A DNA stretch of 64,000 nucleotides from the NCBI RefSeq assembly GCF_002954685.1, contig NZ_MSCN01000001.1, positions 2,312,429-2,376,428 of the forward strand, read 5' to 3'. The DNA comes from Polaribacter porphyrae (GTDB lineage Bacteria; Bacteroidota; Bacteroidia; Flavobacteriales; Flavobacteriaceae). The position numbers were made by a program, and so were the translations under genes. This document shows, in pieces, positions 58,762 to 64,000 of this stretch (the stretch's first letter is position 1; the number at the start of each line of letters is the position of its first letter). Below the pieces are notes generated by a model. That model was not told where the DNA came from and did no database searches. It saw nothing but the letters and a program-made list of their open reading frames with translations.

Positions 58762-58763
58762 TA

Positions 58764-59507
58764 ATGCATTTTAAAAAATTTAAAATACTATTATTTACTA
58801 TCCTTTTTATAGGTATAAATGCCTGTTATGCTCAAAAAAACAACAATTCAAAAAATAATTTTGCTAAAACCTATTTAGATTCTCTAAAAGTGAAATTGCA
58901 AAAAAAATGGCCAAAGAACAAACAAATCAATTTGGTTTTTCACGGGCATTCTGTACCCACAGGTTATTTAACAAGAGGTGTTTTAGATAGGTTGCAATCG
59001 TATCCTTTTAGAACTTTAAAAAAAGTAAACGATTATTACCCATATTCAGTTGTAAATACAATTACCTCTTCTATTGGTGGAGAACAAGCAGCACAAGGTG
59101 CAAAACGATTCAAAGACGAAGTTTTAATTTATAAACCAGATGTACTTTTTATAGATTATGCCTTAAATGACAGAAGTATGGGGTTAGAAAAAGCAAAAAA
59201 AGCTTGGGAAAAAATGATTGTGGAAGCTAAAAATTATGGAACAAAAGTAATTTTACTTACACCAACACCAGATACTAGAGAAGACATTAGTAATGATGAT
59301 TCAAAATTGGCAAAGCACAGTCAGCAAATTAGGGATTTAGCTAAAAAACACAAAGTAGGATTGGTAGATAGTTATCAATTTTTTAAAAATCTCGCTAAAA
59401 AAATGCCTTTAGAAAGCTATATGGCACAAGGCAATCATATTAATCAAAAAGGACATCAATTTGTAGCTGATTTAATTTTTGAATATTTTAAAAAACACCA
59501 AAATTAA
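58764..59507 (+). CDS. SGNH/GDSL-type hydrolase (putative carbohydrate esterase)
   Basis: About 247 aa from the ATG at 58764, two bases after the MFS stop; a longer start inside the MFS gene is rejected. The N-terminus is a signal with possible lipobox INAC (C21). SGNH-like blocks are FHGHSVPTGY (block I position, with His where the Ser-containing GDS would be: HGHS), LFIDYALNDRSM and the C-terminal NHINQKGH catalytic pair. Probably removes acyl groups from the glycan. Confidence 0.8.
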   Translation: MHFKKFKILLFTILFIGINACYAQKNNNSKNNFAKTYLDSLKVKLQKKWPKNKQINLVFHGHSVPTGYLTRGVLDRLQSYPFRTLKKVNDYYPYSVVNTITSSIGGEQAAQGAKRFKDEVLIYKPDVLFIDYALNDRSMGLEKAKKAWEKMIVEAKNYGTKVILLTPTPDTREDISNDDSKLAKHSQQIRDLAKKHKVGLVDSYQFFKNLAKKMPLESYMAQGNHINQKGHQFVADLIFEYFKKHQN

Positions 59508-59510
59508 CAA

Positions 59511-62351
59511 TTGAAGACTACCAACCAAATATATATACTCCTTATAAGCATAACAGCTTTACTTTTTTGTTCTTGTCAAAAAGAACAAGAAAACAGTATT
59601 GATTTGGCTGGTGAATGGAATTTTAAAATAGATGCTGAAGACGTTGGTATTATCAAAAAGTGGCATCAAAATAAATTTAAAGAAACTATACAATTGCCTG
59701 GTTCTATGGCTTCAAATAACAAAGGAGATGAAGTTACAGTAAATACTGATTGGACAGGAAATATGTGGAATGATAGCTTGTGGTATACAGATCCTAAAAT
59801 GGAAAAATATCGCATAAAAGGAAATGTAAAAATTCCATTTTGGTTAACGCCTAAAAAGGTTTATAAAGGTGCAGCTTGGTATCAAAAAGAAATTATCATC
59901 CCAGAAAACTGGAGTAATAAACAATTTCAATTGCATCTAGAACGTGTGCATTGGGAATCTACAGTTTGGATTAACAATAAAAAAATTGGCAGTCAAAATA
60001 GTTTGGCAACACCTCACAATTATATTTTTTCTGATGAATTATTAGCAGGAAAAAATACAATTACTATAAGAGTTGATAATCGTATAAGAGACATTAATGT
60101 TGGTCTAGATGCACACAGTATTTCAGACAATACGCAAACCAATTGGAATGGAATTATTGGTGATATCAAATTATTAACGAAACCAAAAATTAATATTGAT
60201 GTTGTTAACATAAGACCAAATATCACTAAAAACAAAGTTGAAGTTGTTATTAAAACAGCAGGCAATTTTAAAACTGATGAAAAAGTAACCGTAAAACTAA
60301 CAGCTAAAGAAAAGTTTAAAGGTAAGAATTCTTTAAAACCTGTTCAAAAAGCATTTAAGATAAATAATGGAGAGTTGGTTTTAGAGTATAAAATGGGAGA
60401 TAATGTGAAACTTTGGGATGAATTCAACCCAAACGTCTATCAAATGGAGGTTGTTTTAAAATCATCATCAGGCATAGATAAACAAACTGTAGATTTTGGA
60501 ATGCGTGAAATTAAAACCCAAGACAACGTTTTTACAGTAAATAATAAGCCAATTTTTTTACGAGGAACATTAGAATGCGCCATTTTTCCGTTAACAGGAT
60601 TTCCGCCAACAGATGTAGCTTCTTGGAAACAAATTTATAAAATTATAAAAAACCACGGATTAAATCATATGCGTTTTCATTCTTGGTGTCCTCCAGAAGC
60701 AGCATTTGCAGCAGCTGATGAAGAAGGAATTTATTTACAAGTAGAAGCTTCTGCGTGGTTAGCTAATCTTGGAGATGGAACACCTGTAGACAATTGGCTA
60801 TATAGAGAGGGAGAGGATATAATAAATGCTTACGGAAATCATCCATCTTTTGTAATGATGACTTATGGTAATGAGCCAAGTGGAAAAAATCATAAAGCAT
60901 ATTTAACTAAATATGTAGCTCATTTCAAAAAATTTGATAATCGAAAACTATACACAAGTGGTGCAGGATATCCTTATTTAAATAACATGGATTTCTATAA
61001 TCATCGAGGACCAAGAATTCAAGGTTGGAATGAGAATTTAAAAAGCATTATTAACGCAAAGCCACCTCAAACTCAATTTGATTGGAGAAAGTTTATAGAT
61101 AAAACTCCAATGCCTTACGTAAGTCACGAAATGGGGCAATGGTGTGTGTATCCAAACTTTAAAGAAATGTCTAAATATACAGGTGTTTTACAACCCAAAA
61201 ATTTTGAGATTTTTAAAGAAAGTTTAGAAGAAAATAATCTAGGTGATTTGGCAGAACAATTTTTATTAGCATCAGGAAAGTTGCAGACACTTTGTTACAA
61301 AGCAGATATAGAAGCCGCATTAAGAACCAAAAATATGGCTGGTTTTCAATTGTTAGATTTACACGATTTTCCAGGCCAAGGCACTGCTTTAGTTGGTGTT
61401 TTAGATGTTTTTTGGGATGAAAAAGGGTATGTAAAACCAGAAAAATTTAAACAGTTTAGTGGGCAAACTGTTCCTTTAGCACGTTTAGAAAAGAGAGCAT
61501 TTAAAAATACAGATACTTTAAAAGCAACTATAGAAATTGCTCATTTTGGAGAAAATGCATTAGAAAATGTGATACCTAAATGGTCTTTAAAAAATGAAGA
61601 TGATACTGTTTTTGTTGATGGAAATCTACCTAAAATAAATATTAAAATTGGAAACGGAATTCAGTTAGGTACAATAAACATTCCACTTCAAAAAATCAAC
61701 AAAGCACAAAAATTAACGCTAACTATAAACGTAAAAAACTTTAAAAACACTTGGGATGTTTGGGTGTATCCAACAGCACAAAAAGAAATTAATAATACAG
61801 ATTTTAAAGTTGTAGATAAGTTAGATGCTAAAACCATTAGCTATTTACAAAATGGTGGCAACGTTTTATTGAACATAAATAAAGGAGATATTGCTGATGA
61901 AAAAGGTGGAAAAATTGGGATTGGTTTTTCAAGTATTTTTTGGAATACTTCCTGGACTAAAGAACAAAAACCACACACGTTAGGAATTTTATGCGACCCA
62001 AAACATCCTGCGTTAGCAGATTTTCCAACAGAATTTCATTCCAACTGGCAATGGTGGGATGCAATGACAAATTCTAACGCAATTATTTTAGATGATTTTA
62101 ATAAAAATCTAAAACCAATTGTACGTGTAATTGATGATTGGTTTAAAAATAGAAGTACTGCTTTAATTTTTGAAGCCAAAGTTGGTAAAGGAAAAATACT
62201 CGTTTCAGGAATCGATTTACACACCAATTTAGAAAAAAGACTAGAGGCAAAACAGTTATTGTATAGCTTAAAAAAATATATGAATAGCAACAAATTTGTG
62301 CCAAAAATACCATTAAAAATTAGCGAAATACAATCGCTTTTAAAATCATAA
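59511..62351 (+). CDS. Glycoside hydrolase family 2-like enzyme, lipoprotein
   Basis: A 946-aa enzyme. It uses a TTG start at 59511, because no ATG precedes the signal peptide (IYILLISITALLFCSC, lipobox Cys about 22). The N-terminal GH2 sugar-binding domain (AGEWNFKID, WYQKEIIIPENW, VHWESTVWINNKKIG) leads into an Ig-like domain and a TIM barrel with candidate acid/base Glu in YGNEPSG and nucleophile Glu in SHEMGQW. A beta-galactosidase or beta-glucuronidase-like exo-activity is likely; the specificity is open. Confidence 0.85.
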   Translation: MKTTNQIYILLISITALLFCSCQKEQENSIDLAGEWNFKIDAEDVGIIKKWHQNKFKETIQLPGSMASNNKGDEVTVNTDWTGNMWNDSLWYTDPKMEKYRIKGNVKIPFWLTPKKVYKGAAWYQKEIIIPENWSNKQFQLHLERVHWESTVWINNKKIGSQNSLATPHNYIFSDELLAGKNTITIRVDNRIRDINVGLDAHSISDNTQTNWNGIIGDIKLLTKPKINIDVVNIRPNITKNKVEVVIKTAGNFKTDEKVTVKLTAKEKFKGKNSLKPVQKAFKINNGELVLEYKMGDNVKLWDEFNPNVYQMEVVLKSSSGIDKQTVDFGMREIKTQDNVFTVNNKPIFLRGTLECAIFPLTGFPPTDVASWKQIYKIIKNHGLNHMRFHSWCPPEAAFAAADEEGIYLQVEASAWLANLGDGTPVDNWLYREGEDIINAYGNHPSFVMMTYGNEPSGKNHKAYLTKYVAHFKKFDNRKLYTSGAGYPYLNNMDFYNHRGPRIQGWNENLKSIINAKPPQTQFDWRKFIDKTPMPYVSHEMGQWCVYPNFKEMSKYTGVLQPKNFEIFKESLEENNLGDLAEQFLLASGKLQTLCYKADIEAALRTKNMAGFQLLDLHDFPGQGTALVGVLDVFWDEKGYVKPEKFKQFSGQTVPLARLEKRAFKNTDTLKATIEIAHFGENALENVIPKWSLKNEDDTVFVDGNLPKINIKIGNGIQLGTINIPLQKINKAQKLTLTINVKNFKNTWDVWVYPTAQKEINNTDFKVVDKLDAKTISYLQNGGNVLLNINKGDIADEKGGKIGIGFSSIFWNTSWTKEQKPHTLGILCDPKHPALADFPTEFHSNWQWWDAMTNSNAIILDDFNKNLKPIVRVIDDWFKNRSTALIFEAKVGKGKILVSGIDLHTNLEKRLEAKQLLYSLKKYMNSNKFVPKIPLKISEIQSLLKS

Positions 62352-62382
62352 AAAGAAAACAAACTAACTAAAAACACAACGT

Positions 62383-64000
62383 ATGAAAACAGTTAAAGCT
62401 TGGAGAGAAAAAGTAATTATCCCCACTTACGAAGTTGGAACACCAGAAAAATATCCTGTTTTTTTAGAAAAAAGAGTGTATCAAGCAAGTAGTGGAGCAG
62501 TATATCCACATCCTGTAATTGAAAAAATTAGCGACACCAAAGTAGATAAGGAATGGGACGCAATTTATATAGAAAATGAGTATATAAAAGTAATGGTTTT
62601 ACCAGAATTAGGTGGTAGAATCCAAATGGCGTATGATAAAGTGAGAGAACGTCATTTTGTGTATTATAATCACGTAATTAAACCAGCTTTGGTAGGTTTA
62701 ACAGGTCCTTGGATTTCTGGAGGTATCGAATTTAACTGGCCACAACACCACAGACCAAGTACATACGACCCAACAGATTCTACCATAGAAGAAAATGCTG
62801 ATGGAAGTAAAACCATTTGGGTAAGTGAGTTAGAACGTATGTTTAGAACCAAAGGAATGGCAGGTTTTACCTTACATCCAGACAAAGCATATATAGAAAT
62901 TAAAGCCCATTTATATAATAGAACTCCTCATCCACAAACTTTTTTGTGGTGGGCAAACCCTGCTGTGGCAGTAAATGATCATTATCAATCAGTTTTTCCA
63001 CCAGATGTAAATGCTGTTTTTGATCACGGAAAACGTGATGTTTCTGAATTCCCAATTGCAAAAGGCGAATATTATAAAATAGATTATTCTCCAGGGACAG
63101 ACATTTCTAATTATAAAAATATTCCTGTACCAACAAGTTATATGGCAATTACCTCTAAATATGATTTTGTGGGTGGGTATGAAAATGATTCTAAAGGAGG
63201 TTTATTGCATGTTGCAGATCATAATGTCTCACCAGGAAAAAAACAATGGACTTGGGGAAATGGAGATTTTGGAAAAGCGTGGGATAGAAATTTAACAGAC
63301 GCAGATGTCCCATATATTGAGCTAATGTGTGGTGTGTATACTGATAATCAACCCGATTTTTCTTGGATGCATCCTTATGAAGAAAAAAGTTTTAAGCAAT
63401 ATTTTATGCCTTATTATAATGTTGGGGTTGTAAAAAATGCAACTAAAGAAGCTTTGGTAAATTTAGAGATGAAAGAGAACAAAGCGTTGGTAAAAGTGTA
63501 TGTAACTTCTACTTATGATAAATGTAAAATCACACTAAAAGGAAAAAATAACATTTTATTCGAAGAGGTTTTAAACTTGTCTCCAAAAAATGGTTTTGAG
63601 CAATTAATAGACATCAACGGATTGCAATTTGACGATTTGCACATTTCAGTTTCAGATAAAAATGGAAACGTTTTGGTTTCTTGGGAAACTGATAAAGACA
63701 TTGAAATGGAAATTCCTGAACCAGCAAAAGCAGCAAAAGCACCTAGCGAAATTGAAACTGTAGAAGGTTTGTTTTTACAAGGAATGCATTTAGAGCAATA
63801 CAGACACGCTACATTTAATGCAACAGATTATTATGAAGAAGCCTTAAAAAGAAGCCCAAAGGATGTACGATGTAACAATGCAATGGGTTTGTTATTAATG
63901 AGAAAAGGACAACTAGAAAAGGCGGTTTCTTATTTTGATACTGCAATTAATACATTAACAAGTCATAACCCAAATCCTTATGATGGAGAAGCGTATTTTA
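62383..64000 (+). CDS. DUF5107-TPR protein (cut by the window end)
   Basis: At least 539 aa are visible; the stop lies beyond the right edge. The first 380 residues match DUF5107 in style: VLPELGGRIQMAYDK, GGIEFNWPQHHRPSTY, FLWWANPAVAVNDHY, WTWGNGDFGKAWDRNL. A TPR pair follows (LEQYRHATFNATDYYEEALKR, NNAMGLLLMRKGQLEKAVSYF). Such proteins occur beside glycan-degrading genes and have a galactose-mutarotase-like fold, but their catalytic role is not known to me. No signal peptide, so probably cytoplasmic. Confidence 0.85.
   Translation, partial: MKTVKAWREKVIIPTYEVGTPEKYPVFLEKRVYQASSGAVYPHPVIEKISDTKVDKEWDAIYIENEYIKVMVLPELGGRIQMAYDKVRERHFVYYNHVIKPALVGLTGPWISGGIEFNWPQHHRPSTYDPTDSTIEENADGSKTIWVSELERMFRTKGMAGFTLHPDKAYIEIKAHLYNRTPHPQTFLWWANPAVAVNDHYQSVFPPDVNAVFDHGKRDVSEFPIAKGEYYKIDYSPGTDISNYKNIPVPTSYMAITSKYDFVGGYENDSKGGLLHVADHNVSPGKKQWTWGNGDFGKAWDRNLTDADVPYIELMCGVYTDNQPDFSWMHPYEEKSFKQYFMPYYNVGVVKNATKEALVNLEMKENKALVKVYVTSTYDKCKITLKGKNNILFEEVLNLSPKNGFEQLIDINGLQFDDLHISVSDKNGNVLVSWETDKDIEMEIPEPAKAAKAPSEIETVEGLFLQGMHLEQYRHATFNATDYYEEALKRSPKDVRCNNAMGLLLMRKGQLEKAVSYFDTAINTLTSHNPNPYDGEAYF

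Noticed and set aside
58665-58763. Longer start for the SGNH hydrolase
   Set aside because: It would run inside the MFS gene; the ATG at 58764 gives a direct signal peptide.

Overview
The window looks like a chromosome segment from a marine member of the Flavobacteriaceae (Bacteroidota), possibly close to Polaribacter; the genus is a guess. The DNA is AT-rich. Many starts lack a Shine-Dalgarno sequence and instead have the Bacteroidota promoter box TAnnTTTG nearby. Several secreted proteins end in a type IX secretion (T9SS) sorting domain, and there is a SusC/SusD polysaccharide utilization locus (PUL). No rRNA, CRISPR array, transposase or integrase was seen.

Positions 1-3000 are accessory DNA. 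They hold the C-terminal part of a sacsin/HSP90-type ATPase and, two bases later, an AlbA_2 protein with a C-terminal HEPN-like RNase motif. Each gene carries an apparent one-base loss in a poly-A run. The pair ends beside the 3' end of an initiator tRNA-Met gene. This pair is the best candidate in the window for a poorly described, possibly defence-related system.

3078-18500 holds tRNA-fMet, era, a 12-repeat T9SS adhesin, a LytS-like sensor kinase with a LuxR-type response regulator, two small secreted proteins, der, a large GAF protein and an HD-phosphohydrolase/PycTM fusion. Three minus-strand units here (adhesin, kinase-regulator, secreted pair) share a TTAATGAG-type element placed 21-23 bp upstream of a -7-like box, which suggests a small self-contained regulon.

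18600-28650 holds a redox-repair cluster (msrB, msrA, SAP-domain protein, glutaredoxin-like protein, SelO, aldo/keto reductase, divergent MsrA paralogue). It is followed by a molybdenum hydroxylase operon (cytochrome c, 2Fe-2S subunit, Mo subunit, XdhC, MobA-like). 28659-35533 holds a phosphoesterase/beta-barrel lipoprotein, a DUF423 membrane protein, a propeller-like lipoprotein and a LemA-TPM-TPM operon.

35597-42348 is an acyl-CoA catabolic block (two SDRs, an APH-like kinase, two acyl-CoA dehydrogenases), with gene content resembling ACAD10/11 and levulinate-type pathways. merR, an M23 peptidase and alaS follow. From 46789 to the right edge is a PUL: AraC regulator, surface glycan-binding lipoprotein, SusC, SusD, GH30-like hydrolase, sulfatase, sugar MFS transporter, SGNH hydrolase, GH2-like hydrolase and a DUF5107-TPR protein cut by the window end. 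The enzyme set points to a sulfated, beta-linked, perhaps galactose-containing glycan; the exact substrate cannot be read from sequence alone.
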